DNA of 64,000 nucleotides. Origin: Lunularia cruciata (lineage: Eukaryota > Streptophyta > Marchantiopsida > Lunulariales > Lunulariaceae). The notes below the pieces were generated by a model. That model worked only from the letters and a program-made list of their open reading frames with translations. It made no database searches and was not told the origin of the DNA. The stretch covers positions 20,142,727 to 20,206,726 of the forward strand of contig OX419762.1 of NCBI GenBank assembly GCA_948567375.1, read 5' to 3'. Made by a program: the position numbers and the translations under genes. This document shows, one piece after another, positions 24,274-37,405 of the stretch (position 1 is its first letter; each line of letters opens with the position of its first letter).

Positions 24274-27200
24274 TTAAGCTGGCGAAGTGTGCGAGGTCGG
24301 GTCAGATGAAGAGGTAGGAACATCAGGGCCAACTCTACAACCTTCGAGCATGAACACAACTTCTGTCATGGAAGGTCGATCTAATGGATCAGGAGCAGTG
24401 CATAGAAGGGCGACTTTAACGGCGAGAAGAAACTCCTCCCACTCGGAAGACTCTGGGTCCAGCTCCAGCAGACTGGGGTCGAACAGCTCTTGAATTTGTC
24501 CACTCTGGAGCTGCCGCTTCACCCACTTTACAATGTCCTCCTCCTGTGTGAATACCACCGGCCTCCTGCCAGTCAGCAGTTCTAGTAACACAATTCCAAA
24601 GCTGTACACATCCGACTCTCGGGTTACTATACCCGACGTAACAGCTTCAGGTGAGACGTATCCCAAAGAACCCACAGGGGTAGACGAGGAGGAAGGGTCC
24701 AAGGGCGTTACGGCCAATCTATCCAGACCGAAATCCGATAAATGAGCTTCAAAATCTGCATCAAACTGTACATTGCTAGGTTTAACGTCTCCGTGAATGA
24801 TAGCGGGGGTGCATTGCGTATGGAGGAAAGAGAGGCCTCTGGCAACCCCCAGAGCTATCAGATGTCTCATGGGCCAGTTTAAGACGTGTCCATCCTGATG
24901 AGAAGCTTCTTGCAAAAGGGCAGCAAGATTCCCATTGGGCATGTAGTCATAAATTAGAAGCTTTACATCCCCGCTTACATAATAACCACGCAACACTGTC
25001 AGATTGCGGTGTTTCACCCTTCCTAGCAGATCTGCCTCGTGTCTGAAAAGGGTCTCCTCCACTACTCCATCCGGCAGTCTCCTCACGGAGAGCACTGATC
25101 CATCTTGTAGAAACGCCTTGAACACGATACCATACCGTGTTCTGCTCAACACGTGCTCTTCGTCAAATTGACCGGTCGCCTCCAGGACATTCGCGAAAGA
25201 GATCGGGCTCTGAAACATGATCAGCTTGTGGTCGCCGAACGGAGTCAATTCGGTTTCCTGCCTTCTGTCACCTCTGATAAAGAAAATTACACCTAGCCCG
25301 TAAACGGCCAAAAGTATGAGCCCTATCCCTCCGCAACCAACAGCAATGCCCACAATCGCACCTGTGCCAAGACCACCACCGTCTTTACTCCCCCGGGCAG
25401 CTCCAGAATTGGGGTCGTCGTTTGGAGGACATAGCAAGTTCGCATTCGTTAAAGGCTTCCCACACAGCTGAAGATTTCCCTCAAAGGAGCTGGAGTTGAA
25501 CCTCGAAGCAAGACTCGATGGGATAGATCCATGGAGCTGATTGTTGGAAACATTCAGCATCTGTAAGTTGATCAAATTCCCGATGGAAACAGGAATCTCC
25601 CCGGTGAAATTGTTGTTGGAGAGATCAAGAGCCATCAAAGAGGTTACATTTCCCAGATCGGATGGAATGTCACCCCCCAAGTCATTCATCTGAAGGAAAA
25701 GTCCTTCCAAATTCTGCAATTGAGAAATGCCCAGAGGAATTGGGCCCCCTAGTTGATTGTCATCAAGGTCGAGAATGAGCAAACTCGAACATCTCCAAAG
25801 CTCAGAAGTCACATTTCCTACAAGTTGGTTCTTACTGAGATCGAGTCTCTGAACATTGTACAACTTACCAAACTCCCTGGGGATATCTCCGATCAAAAGA
25901 TTATCCGCAAGATCGAGAGTTGTCAATTGTTGAAGAGAGCCAAGTTCGGCTGGAACAACGCCAGTCAAAGTGTTCTCGTGAAGATCGAGTGTTTCAAGAC
26001 TCGACAAAGAGCCTATGCCTGTCGGTATGCTGCCATTTAAGTAGTTGCTAGAAATGTTCAGAACCTGCAAATTTCTAAGACTCCCGAGACTATCCGGGAT
26101 GATTCCGTTGAGTTGCTGGTTTCCAAGCTCCAATCTCTGCAGATTCGTGCAATTCCCGAGTTCCGCAGGAATAGACCCCGATAAACCGCATGAGCTGAGA
26201 TCCAGGACCTGCAACTGCTGAAGTAAACCAATTGATGGAGTAATGGATCCCGTGAAACTGTTAAAGTTGAGGTCTAGTGATTGCAAGTTTGTAAGTAACG
26301 ATAACTCTACAGGAATCTCTCCATCCAAATTGTTTCCCCCTAGAGAAATGGAAGTCAATCCAGTTAAAGAACCAATTCGGTCGGGTATTCTCCCTGTCAA
26401 GTCGTTCTTACTCAAGTCAAGTTGCTGAAGAAGAGTAAGTTGCGTGATGTCGGGGGGTATAGAACCAGTGAGGCCGTTGTTTGAGACAGAAAGCACCCGC
26501 AACTGCGAGAGTTGATTCAGTGATTCCGGTAAAGAGCCCGTGAACTGGTTACGGTCCAATTTCAAAACTTGTAGATTCGTGCTTTGCCCGAGAGATTCAG
26601 GTATAAGTCCGATGAACTGGTTACCAGAGGCATTCCATTCCTGAAGTTGCAGCAGACGATCAAAATTATCCGGTAGGACGCCAGACAGAAGATTGTCCTC
26701 CAGATTCAGGAATTCAAGCGACATTAAGTTACCCACATCGCCCGGAAGATTCCCTGTTAGCTCGTTCGACTGCAGATTCAGATACTTCAAGTTGCTGAGA
26801 GTCCACACCGACGCGGGGATAGGACCCTCGAGAGCATTCCTCCCAAGGTCAAGCACCTCCAACGTGAGAATATTACCCAACTCCTCTGGCAAGGATCCTG
26901 AGATGTTGTTGCTACCCAAGGCAAGAGTTTGAAGGTTCTCGAAAGAGCCGAACTCCTTCGGAACGGGTCCAGTCAGACCATTCTCCGTCATGACCACATC
27001 GGTTAAGTTCACGCAATTGGCCAGCTCCCCTGGTACCTCACCATAGAAAGCATTGAAGGAAAGATCCACACTTCGAAGCGACGCTAGGCTTCCCAACTGA
27101 CTCGGTATGATGCCAACAAGTCCATTACTAGCAAGATCCAAAACCTGCAAGTTCTGAAGTCTGCTCAGCTCCAGAGGAATTGTACCAGTGAGGGCGTTCT

Positions 27201-28840
27201 TGTTAAGATAAAGGGCTCGCAAATTGGTGAGATTGCTCAATGAAGATGGTATCCGTCCACTAAAGTGATTCGAGTGTAAACTGAGTTTGCGGAGATCTCC
27301 CAGGAGGCCCAACTCTTCTGCGGAGGCAAACACCCGGAACAGGTGTGTAAGTTTTGACCATCTATAACAAATTCATGGACAACCGTGCAACCCGCTAGAC
27401 TTCATAACGATCACAATCTGAAAAGATTCAAAAACTGTTATCGGAGTAAATGGGACAGATCCATTGATAGGTTAATTTTCGTCAGCCAAGAAGGACGTCA
27501 ACTGTGACTTAAAACCACGTACTCAACAATGTATCTTAGGAACAGATATGAAGAAGATGGTTTGAGAGAAGACACCACGCTGGAAAACGACAAGTTCCCC
27601 ATGTTTCTTCGTTCTTTCACCTTTTTCAGGGCATGTCGCTCCATGTAATTAGTCAACATTGAACATGGTCCAACACGAGAACATGTTACGAAGTCTCAAT
27701 AGCGTCCTCGGATTCAAGCTCAACTCAAATCGAGATCACGACCAACAAAAAGGGACGTACATGATCGATCTAATAAAAATAAAAGCCAACAATCGTGTCT
27801 CCTACACCAGTCAGATCGTGTAACAAGAACGTCCGATGTCAGCACAAAATTATCCAAAAGGACAAAACGACAGGATCAACGTACAAAACATTAACCATGC
27901 ACAGCGCCTCAATATTCTGATCTTCGACCGGTAAAAGGTCAGAATAAAATGTCAGAACCCGCTCGGCAATCTCGCTGTAATTCGTTTGCTAAACGTCAGG
28001 TACCTTTGAACAAACGTGCTGCAAGGGACTGAGATGCTAACGGCTTCTCACAATGCTCGAACTACGGCTAGGTCGAAGTAACTCGGGCGAGATCGACAAC
28101 TTAACCTTGCGCAGGACCAGAAAGGGTACAGCAAAATGTAAACATTGTGAACCATTCAACGACCAGGCTTATGTCTCTCCTAAATTGTTCAGGAAACTGG
28201 AATAGGAAGTATCCATGGAGATCCTCCAACGCGAGCAGTACGTCTTCTCAGCTTAACAAGTGAAGCATATTCCGAAACGAGCTCGAATAATTTGGAAATT
28301 TTAGGTTGGACCCCTCAACGCTTTACCGCAATGTGGCAGGCACTCGGTCCTCACATGAAGAAGTATTACATGTGCGTCATTCTCTATGGTTGCTTGTGTC
28401 ATTCCTGGGAAGGGAATGCCAAGTGTATGACATGCCAGATGTGACACAACAAACTCGACGGAAGAATACAGAAACAACTGTATAAATTTCAACACAGCGT
28501 CTCCACACTCAAACAAAGAAGCGGAGAGGCAGGCAGACAAACCTGGAAGAGGTCCGCTAAGACCGATGGTGGGGAGCATGAGGCCCGAAACTCTTCCACG
28601 CGTGCAACTAACACCCCTCCAATTACACGGGGCAGAGTTGTTGCTGCTAGTCCAGCTGACGAGGGCGCCATTCTTGTCAGTTACTTTTCTCAGAAATGCT
28701 TCTAGTGCCGATAAATCAGTCTGCAGAGATCCTGCAGCAGGCTGCGCGTCCTGTGCTAGTACTCTAATGTCATTTCCTACAAGGCTGCTGCATAGGCATA
28801 CCAAGATCAGGCCAAGAGCATACCCTGTGGCTCCTCCCAT
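24274..28840 (-). CDS. LRR receptor-like kinase of the At4g36180/At1g75640 (MUSTACHES) type
   Basis: Single-pass plasma-membrane receptor kinase, predicted 1,113 residues, close to the usual length of this subfamily. Exon 1 is 28840-28543 and exon 2 is 27317-24274; the 1,225-base intron has donor CAG|GTTTGT and acceptor GCAG|AA, and joining restores GPLPEELG, a continuous LRR. Domains: signal peptide (about 1-29); LRRNT cap with SAPCNWRGVSC (about 70-80); roughly 25 LRRs of the LxxLxLxxNxLxGxIP type without an island domain (about 90-690); transmembrane helix (about 752-778, IVGIAVGCGGIGLILLAVYG); kinase (about 805-1090). Diagnostic kinase segments are LLQEASHQDGHVLNWPMRHL, SDFGLDRL and GSLGYVSPEA. 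The catalytic site is atypical: the Gly-rich loop reads SRTRYGIVF, the ATP-binding Lys position is Arg (VLSVRRL) and HRD is HGD. The ligand is unknown. No breaks were seen. Confidence 0.93.
27318..28542 (-). other. intron 1 of the LRR receptor kinase gene
   Basis: Phase-1 intron of 1,225 bases falling between the LRR N-terminal cap and the first full repeats. No embedded gene or repeat was recognised. Confidence 0.85.
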
Positions 28841-29248
28841 TACCCGATTGAGCCTCCTTCTGTGGCATTCCCTCCTTTACCTTTCCCTCGCCTCCGAACA
28901 CACCTCCACTTTACTGTTACTACTGTAGAAAGGATGAAAGACCACACAATGGAGGCAATCAAATGCCTACCCTGCGCCTGACTCTCATTTTCTCACACTC
29001 CTTTCTTCCACCACCTAAACTCCTAAAAATCGTGTCTGCACATCCTAAACGTAAATGCCTGGCATATGCTCCCGCCACTGTCGCCGCCACAACCTTCGTC
29101 ACAAACACCGACGATACCATAGCTCTTGTCCACACCACAAGACCTCCAAATCCTCAAAATCTTCTTCAATTCCTGGAGCAAGAAACTTTCCCTTTTGCAT
29201 TCCCGCGCCTCCTCATTCCTCTCTATCACACCAAACCAAACTTTAAGC

Positions 29249-29305
<57 letters not shown>

Positions 29306-30000
29306 GTACTACTATCTATCTTCCTACGTGACACGATTCTCCAGCTCAAGAACAGAGTTCGATCACCACGACATTACTAACTCCTTCTCAACTCTCTTCT
29401 CGTCCTCCCCTCCCAGAAGGACACGAAGAGGGAAGGAAATTGAAAAATGTCATGCGTGTCTGTCCGTCCCACTACCGCAATCTTGCGCTGAACTACAAAC
29501 AATCAAACTAAACCATCCCCGTGCGGCCTTCACTTTTTACAGTCTCCAACGACGGGGCGCGGGCCTACCTTGTTCCCCACTCCCCCAAGTTGGTATCCTT
29601 CCCCGTCTTCGTCGCTCGACTACTGATGAGAATTCTCCCTTCCACTCCCCACAGAAATTGCCGCAGCGGCCCCTTCCCCAGCCTCCTCCTCCTCCGCTTC
29701 CTCTCTTCCTCTCTTCCTTCCTTCCCTTCTGTCAACGTGCCTCTTCTTCTCTCAGAAGCGGGAAAGGCCAAGCTTCTTCCCTCAGCGCCCCCCGGTCCGT
29801 GCTTCGACTCGTTGCGTTTTGTCTTTGTCAGCGCTTCCCATCCTTCTACTTCGCTTTCTCTTTCAAATCCTTTAAAGAATCTTTGTTTATTTCTAGTCTC
29901 CACGTACTTGCCACTTTTAGCTCCCCTCCTCCTTTCCTACACACACAAACAATTCTATCATTCTCTTATTGTTGTGGACCTGCTGCTGATGAGATAAATA
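28841..30000 (-). promoter_or_regulatory. purine-rich leader/promoter region of the LRR kinase gene
   Basis: On the gene's strand this kilobase is strongly purine-rich and includes a (GA)n tract. It most likely covers the 5' untranslated region and core promoter; no unambiguous TATA box was identified. Open frames on the opposite strand (up to 227 codons, 29328-30011) are low-complexity Ser/Pro/Leu products of the skew. Confidence 0.5.
29252..29303. repeat. (CT)n/(GA)n microsatellite, 26 units
   Basis: Perfect dinucleotide run 412-463 bases upstream of the kinase start codon; it reads GA on the gene's strand. Confidence 0.97.
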
Positions 30001-30750
30001 AACAAACATGAATATGTGGCCATGCCATGAGTGTGCTTCCAACGCAATAGAAGATCATTGAATATAAATTTTGCACTTTGTGTAGGTAGTGGTAGTGTAG
30101 GCTTTTGCGAGACGCTTTTGCATTTAAGGGGAACTTCCCATTGAAAATATTGGGAATGAAAGTATGGAGAACTAACGGAACCAAACATGGAAGTTATAGT
30201 TTAATTTCTGCAACAACTTTACGTAAGTAATAAGCACAGTAGATCCTCTCAGCTTATTCTTGAAGGCAGATTTGATGCACTGATGAACTCCCTTGTTACG
30301 GATAGATATAGATCTTTCTCTCTCTCTCTCGTAAAGTATAAAGTACCATACCCTTTGACTAATGAAATGATGATAGCTGTGTGTGCTTCACAACAGTCCA
30401 GCCAAAATACACCTCTGTGCATGTCACGGATGATTCGTTTGATGGGGGGGGGGGGGGGGTTGGGACTAGTGGTCAAACTACACTACAGAAGTTATGTTTT
30501 AATTATGGTTTTTTTTTGGTTTTTTTGGTTTTTTTGGCTATTTTAACTAGAAACAGAGATCTGGAAATTATGTTGTGCAAGTTAGTCTTTTTGCTAGAGA
30601 GGAGGAGGTGGCGTCTGCAGCAGCATTATTGTTATCGAAGGGTGTTTTTCAAAACGCCTAAGAAAGAAAGAAGCCAAGGAGTGTTTGATGCTTATAAAGT
30701 GAGACTTTATTAGTAAAAAAAAACGAAAGCATGCTTCATCCTCCTTAATA

Positions 30751-30815
30751 ATGGGGGCTTAGCCTTGTACGGCTTGATGGTCTTCCCATCCTTCGTGTTT
30801 TCTACGCGGTCGCCC
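30751..30815 (+). mobile_element. retroposon 3'-tail fragment (copy B)
   Basis: GGGGCTTAGCC, then CTTGTACGGCTTGATGG, TCTTCCCATCCTTCG and TTTTCTACGCGGTC match the tail of the 14.4- and 51.3-kb copies. Coding sequence is absent, consistent with 5' truncation. Confidence 0.75.
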
Positions 30816-31053
30816 TTTCCTCTTAATAATGTGTGCATCAGCTTCTTCGGATAGTTAGTTGATGTAGACCATTTTCGTTTTGTTTCAATTTATTAGTTGA
30901 ATTCGTGTCCAGTTCCACAAAATATTTCTAGAAAAATAGCAATATTGTCTTGGATGGATAACTGATTTGGGTACCATGGAGAATATCACCTTCAGCAACA
31001 ACAGATGTTGCTTGGCCTAATAATACTTCCAAGTTGTACCAAACTCCAAGATA

Positions 31054-31055
<2 letters not shown>

Positions 31056-31092
<37 letters not shown>
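31056..31092. repeat. (AAT)n microsatellite
   Basis: Perfect trinucleotide run of about 12 units. Confidence 0.95.
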
Positions 31093-33699
31093 GGTAGTTG
31101 ATAAGGTTTATCAAGAAAGTTAGAAAATCGATTCTTCCTTGAGAAAACCGCTTAAAAGGATATGATGTTGAGCGAAATATATCTAATCTTAGACTTTTGC
31201 ATAATTGTGAAAGTCGCTTACATCACATGTCCATTATTTAGCAGAGTAAAATGCTTCTTGGATTTCGGTTCCATTTCAGGTGATCAATGTAAGTATGGTA
31301 CTTTTCATATTTCTAAGGAGATGAATGATAAGAAGACTGACTAACCAAAACTATGGTTGGTTGGAAACATCAGCTTCATGATAAACTCAGCGAGATGAGA
31401 TATAGCCAAACGCCAAAACATATCTGATCTCCTCTGTTCCATAAGGCCTTAGTATTAGGGTCCCCTACAAAACTAATAAACGATAAAAGGGAAAATCAAA
31501 TGAATAGCTCGCAAATACCAACCATTAATCAGGAGTTTATAATTATAATTGAAATGATTTTTTGGGAGATTGAAAAATCGTGCCACACGCGTGCAGATTT
31601 GGTCATTATTAGTTTATAATCATTCTCTAGTTTTCTTCTTTTTCAAAAAGTTCGTCGACTTCTGTCAATTTTTAACTCAACCTTATAGCATTATTTGAAA
31701 TTTGGCGTGCAGTTCTGCATGCAACGTAAACAACTAATTACCGATCTGCACCTCTTCTAATTCGTTATTCTTTTGGGGTATTTCTGCAAAGAAACTCAAA
31801 CTGGACCACAATATTCTCATCGGTTCACTGTATATGTAGGTCTCTTTAATAAGAGTTCGGCTCATCTCCCTTATTTGTCGTGTTTGTACATTTAGTTTGT
31901 TCAATGGACTTATGCATGGGTTTAGAGTTAGAACGCCAATAATGATACTTGTGGCTTTCCGAATTGTACGGACATATTTACCAGTTCGAGGTTCCTTCAG
32001 GTGCTTTTGGGGTTAATTAGCCTCATGTGGTCAGTCTAGAAATTGGGTGGGTAAGTTATTCATATTTCAGTTCCCAAATTAACGGGGTAATTACCGAAGG
32101 AAGGTGATCCTCACAAATTTGGAGAAAGAAAAGGTTTAGCATTCTGCTGATATTTTCATGCAGAATTGTGGTGATTTATACTCTTTTATCCGACTGCTAG
32201 AGCGTATACGGTTCTCTAACTTCAATGTTGGAGGTTTTGGGGGTTTTGGAGATTCTAAACTTCTGATGGCAATTTTTGATTGTGATAAGTAGCTTGAGCA
32301 CAGTTCAATATTTCAAACACAGAGAATATTTTATCTCCTTTTCATGGGATTCAACGTAGATTTGATGATGTTGTAGTTGTTCTCAACTAATGCTTGGTAC
32401 GATGAAAAGTGGCATTATTACTCCAACCACGAGGTACAACCTGCGCATGGTTTTCTATCTACTTAAAAGGCATCTCTATCGCCAAAGATCTCAACTAAGC
32501 ACACGGAAGTATCACTTCCCAATTCATCCACTCATTCTGCCTTTACCACTTCCCTTGATTGATTCATTTGCCCCCTTAAGTATGGTTTAACAATGATTAA
32601 CAACCTCGTTTGTAATTACTAACCCAAAGTAGTAGCCAACAAAGGAAATCTAACATTACTTCGTCATCTTAATGACTTCCTTGTTTCGTAAAGCTCTGAC
32701 TATTACTCAAATTATTAACTAAAATAAATTCATGACTTCAATCGATTGCTCGATTGTGCTGGTGCTCTTCTCCCCACCCTCCTCACAAAGGCATTAAGTC
32801 CCAAATGAAGGTTGATGCCTCTCTATCCTTCTCATGAATGCACTGGATCGAATCACGATTGATGTAAAACATTCTTCACAATATCAGGGAAGTTACTCCA
32901 GTTGTCGATTTCAGTCTACAGTCTACTCTCGTAATCAGATAAACGACTGGGGATGGTGGTCTACAGCACTCACTGCTTATATTAGCAGCATACAAATACT
33001 CAGAACGTTCCACCCTTCAGCATCTGGTAACACTCCTGATTTTGGCATACGAAAGAATAAACACAGAGCTGGCAAATCAACATGCACAGAGTAATTCTTG
33101 AGAATATTTGGAGCTTAGAACGAAACAGTGCTCAGGAAGATTTTGTTTTGCGTGGGATCCACTGTATATTACGGCAAATTCAGCCAAGGAGTCGCTATTT
33201 TTCGGTAACAATAAGCTTGCTTACCGACGTGTTTTTTGATACTTTGCAAGACGGTGCAACGAGTTACACCAGTTGCTGGAACACTGTAAGGAAATAATGG
33301 AGGCGAGATTGCTGCATGTGGGTTATTATGGTGGAGACTGTGGAAGTTCTAAATTCGTCCTATAGTGTTGACAGCAAGTATTTAGATTTAGATCCACTAG
33401 TAGATTCTGTCTAATCAGTCCTCGTGTTGATAAGCAAATTCAGCATAAATAAAATTCACTGTAGTGACGTGACGGACAACACGAGATGGATGAGGAAGTT
33501 ATGAGATTCGTACCAAGGATTCATACTTTCTGTATTGGAATCAAGGCACAAACAAGTGTGAAAGGAACAATGAGCACAAAACCTAATCGTACCAAGCGGC
33601 AACAAATGACATAAAAGTAGGGCACAAAGATACCATAGAGGAAAAAGCACACCAACAACAAGCACCTAAGTAACTAAAGAGAGTGTAGTCTACTCTTGA

Positions 33700-36600
33700 A
33701 CAGTATGGTAGAGATCATAAGTGGAGAGGGAGAGTGCACTAGCTATGATGTATATAATTAGTATAGCTTCTCGTCGATGAAGACCCAAGGCCTGAAGATG
33801 TTGCAAAGTGATTGATATGTTATCGGTAATAAGATGTGAGCATGGCTCCAGTGCTCCTCTCCTCTACAAAGAACCCCATGTTGCATCCTTGAAGATACCA
33901 TCAAAATGGTGATGTAGGCACCAAAAAATCTCAATCGTTAGATGGATAAAGATATTTGAGGATAGCCAAGGTGCGTAGTGGTCCTCCTTGCCCTAGTGGC
34001 AATGGTCAATGTTACTCTTGTATGTATGCTTGCTCGTTCCAATTACTCTGCTTGTAGAGGGTTCGTCACCACCACGTCATGCAAGGTGTAAGGACAATCC
34101 ATGAAAGTAACAATTTCCACTTGCACCAGACGGATAGGTGGTCTTGATAGTTTTGACCATCACTCAATTTGAGCTCATGTAGCATGTAAGATCTAAGCAA
34201 CTATATCACAACTTGCATATGGACTCTAAGATACTCTCCACTTATTGCACATCATAAAAAATGTATCCCCTATATGTCATATGAAGAACAATATGTATAT
34301 TGGTCCGTAAGCTCCATGAGAGTTGGATCTGGGAGATCCAATATCGGTCATAGTGTTGTGGTAAACTCCTCAAAAGTAAATCAAAGGTGGTCAATCAAGG
34401 GTGAAGCTTGGAACCAAGCTCCATAACCTTTTCCCTTGCGAGGGAGGATCCTAACCCTATAAGATAGAGGTGCATTAATGAGTATGCTAGTAAGTGTGTG
34501 ACTGTGCATATGCTCATTGAGATTGACTTGGAGCTTCTTAGAGTCTAAGGATACAAAGTCAATAAACTTGGGGAGTGACATGCATGCAAGGGCTAGCAAT
34601 AAGTCACAAGCCAATCAAAGATATGCATGGAAGGTGTAAGTGCTTGAATCTATTGTTGTGTTAGGTCCAAACAAAAAAGGATAGCAATTATATAAGAACT
34701 TTTCTACTAAAGAAAGGACCACTAGAACCCATGTTCTAATATATGTTGTTTGTGTTGTGGCGTCTTGCATTATGAGACCATATCCACCTATGACTATGAG
34801 GAGAGCTATTTGCTACCTGCACCACTCATATGATAATTGTGAGAGCATGTATAGCCCTAATAGAGTGGAGAAAGTATGGTGGATAGTAGTGTCAAACATC
34901 CACAAATGTGACAATAGTAGGTGGGAAAGTTTGTGCCAAATATGAGGCCCTAGGGAGGTAGCACCAAGTAAAAATAGAATAGGCCACTTGGATGAGCATG
35001 GGTTGTGGCCTATACTAATGTGTCCAATATAAACAAATTACAAAAGCCTCTTGTCTCAAAGGAGAGCACAAAACTCTCAAACCATCTACAAGGAATTGGA
35101 ATCATGGTGGGAAGTCAAAGGAAGGGAGGATTGTGCGTGAGTTCCAAACCTTGCATTAATGAGTTTGGACTCATAAATCCAAGGGCTATAAGTTGAGTAT
35201 GAAAGCATACATCACTCTAACTACATCCTCTAATGGGCTCATAATATGAGTGTTGTCCTAGATGGATGGGAAAAGGCAAGAGGGAAAAGTTGTTACCACT
35301 TGTCATAAAGCCATGAAAAGCTCAATGGCATTTCATGGCTTTATGGCCCCTAAGAGATCCACTTGCTATGTATTATTGGCTCATGTAAACTATGAAAAAT
35401 CTCCTATGGAAAAATGGCGGTTGTATAAAAGAGGTGTCTTGATACCATAGAAGGTGTAGACAAATGAGATCAAGGAAGGGATCTAATTGCTAGTTGAGCA
35501 AAGTGCACAAAACAACACTAGACAAGAGATGGTATTGGAGGCATTGGAAACATCAACTTGGACCACCACCAAATCTAGATGAATGTCCAAAGATGCTTAC
35601 ATGCTTGCAATAACCAACTTGCATCCCCTTGAAGAAGCCACATCAAATTGATGGGAAGACAAGAAGGAAAAAAGATTGCCGCAACTATTGGCAAATAGTA
35701 CATGAAACCAAATGCAGAAAAACATCCTCAATGGTAATGAGATGCACATCTAAGGTCTCCTTTGTAAGAGTGATGAGACAAGAAGCTCCAAGCAGACTAG
35801 CTGCTCTATGGGGCACATGATTAGATGCAATGCGATGATAGAAAGCAAAGAGAAGGGAAAAACTTGAATTTGGAGCATCTAGGGAGAGGAAATCTTGTGG
35901 GTATTAGAAAACTAGCCCCTGTGTTATATTTACTAAGAAACACAAAGAGTGGAGTAGAGCATGGGCAAAATAGGACTTTGTCAACTATAACTCCTCATCT
36001 GGCTAATAATCATGGAGGAACAAAGGAAGGTCCTCGATAATGAGTGGATGTAAGGTCTATAAGTATGATAAAAGCGTTAGAGGAGAAGAACACTTGCTGA
36101 CTGGGTGAGAGTGCTTTGGTTGCCCGTTTTTACTTCCTTACCTGACCTAACATCAAGGAGCAACAAAGGCAAACATGCTCTAGAGGTAGGATGTGGGGCT
36201 ATGGAGACTTTGCAATCTACTTGGCTATGACATGGACCCTAATGGTGTACTCCCCTTGGAGGGCTATCCAATCTCCTCTCAATAACCTATGAATCTTAGA
36301 GGCAGTCTCTCAATGTTCCAAAGCACCTCCATGGGTTGGAAGGATTAATGTACATTGGGGAAAAAGTGTAAATTACTTCCAAGTGGAGATATCTCTCCCT
36401 TGATTATCAACCAAAATAGTTTGTAGTAAGAGGAAGAGTGTGGATACAATTAGAGGATGTAAAGGATCTTAGTATATATCTGTAGGAGTAGCAAACCTAG
36501 TATGAATGTTTGGATGGGGTCCAAAGACTGTAACCAAGAGTATGAGTCAATGGGATCCTATAGAGATACTACCAAAGTATGGATGAGATCTTGGGGTAGG

Positions 36601-37330
36601 AATAGAGGTTGCATCTACCCACATACTCAAACAAGAAGATCTCCCTCTATGCTGTGCCAAGCTAATCCTTACCCATGGACAATTGGGATGAGGATGTAAG
36701 GATATGTTGAGTGCTCATGTGGAGGAGAATGATCTTATAGGGATGGCAAGGTGTTAGGGGTAGAAGGAGGATCCAAGGTGGAGAGAGGATGTAGAGTGTC
36801 CTTGACATGAGGATGAGGGATAGGAGGGCAAGTGGTGGGACACTTTCCATAGTGGAGTCCTCCATGTAGGGCATTCCATTGGTATATGAGAAGGATGTGA
36901 CCTAGGGATTGAAAGGAATCCATTTGGATCAATCTTAACAACTATTGGTATATGCTGAAAAATGCAACATAAGTATCTACTCCCTACTCGCACATATGGA
37001 ATACAGGGTGCCAAGTAGTCCCTCTATGCTTGTACCAAGGAATTAAATGGAGATATCAATGAACAGGTTCCTACAAGAGTATACACACCCCCAAGAGTAC
37101 AAAGAAAATATCATGACAAAAAAGTGAGACATAGAAGCCAAATGCTATGTCTCACCACACAAAAAAGAACACAAGAAAGTACAATCAGAACAAAAGCACA
37201 ATCTAAGACAAAAAAAAAGATAGAAAAAGAGAGATAGGAAGTGTGAGAGAAGATTCTCTAATGATCCAAAGTGGACTCCTCACCTCCTCCAATAGGTTTT
37301 GTAGGGCATAATCCTCTTACCATAACTATT
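33700..37330. other. unrecognised degenerate block, possibly an old mobile element
   Basis: About 3.6 kb with G/A-biased plus strand, many short open frames (60-86 codons) in several frames and frequent stops; none showed a motif I recognise. The texture (uniform decay, no introns suggested, ending against a retroposon tail at 37335) resembles an eroded element rather than a host gene. No LTR pair or terminal inverted repeat was found. Confidence 0.35.
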
Positions 37331-37334
37331 AGGA

Positions 37335-37405
37335 CTTAGCCCATTTTATCCCCCATGTCCTTTCCTTGTATGGCTTGATGGGATCTTCCCATCCTTCTCG
37401 TTATA
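37335..37405 (+). mobile_element. retroposon 3'-tail fragment (copy C)
   Basis: CTTAGCCCATTTTATC, then CCTTGTATGGCTTGATGGG and TCTTCCCATCCTTC align with the other tails, including the perfect small hairpin GATGGG-ATCTT-CCCATC at 37377-37393. Confidence 0.75.

Larger units (their letters stand above)
30012..33700. other. intergenic stretch, no gene recognised
   Basis: Contains a 16-base poly-G run (30444-30459), T-tracts (30508-30540), a retroposon tail (30751-30815) and an AAT microsatellite (31056-31092). Small open frames such as 32834-33094 have no recognisable motif. Confidence 0.5.

Noticed and set aside
29328-30011. 227-codon plus-strand open frame
   Set aside because: Pyrimidine-rich complement of the kinase leader, with overlapping open frames in other phases; no domain signal.
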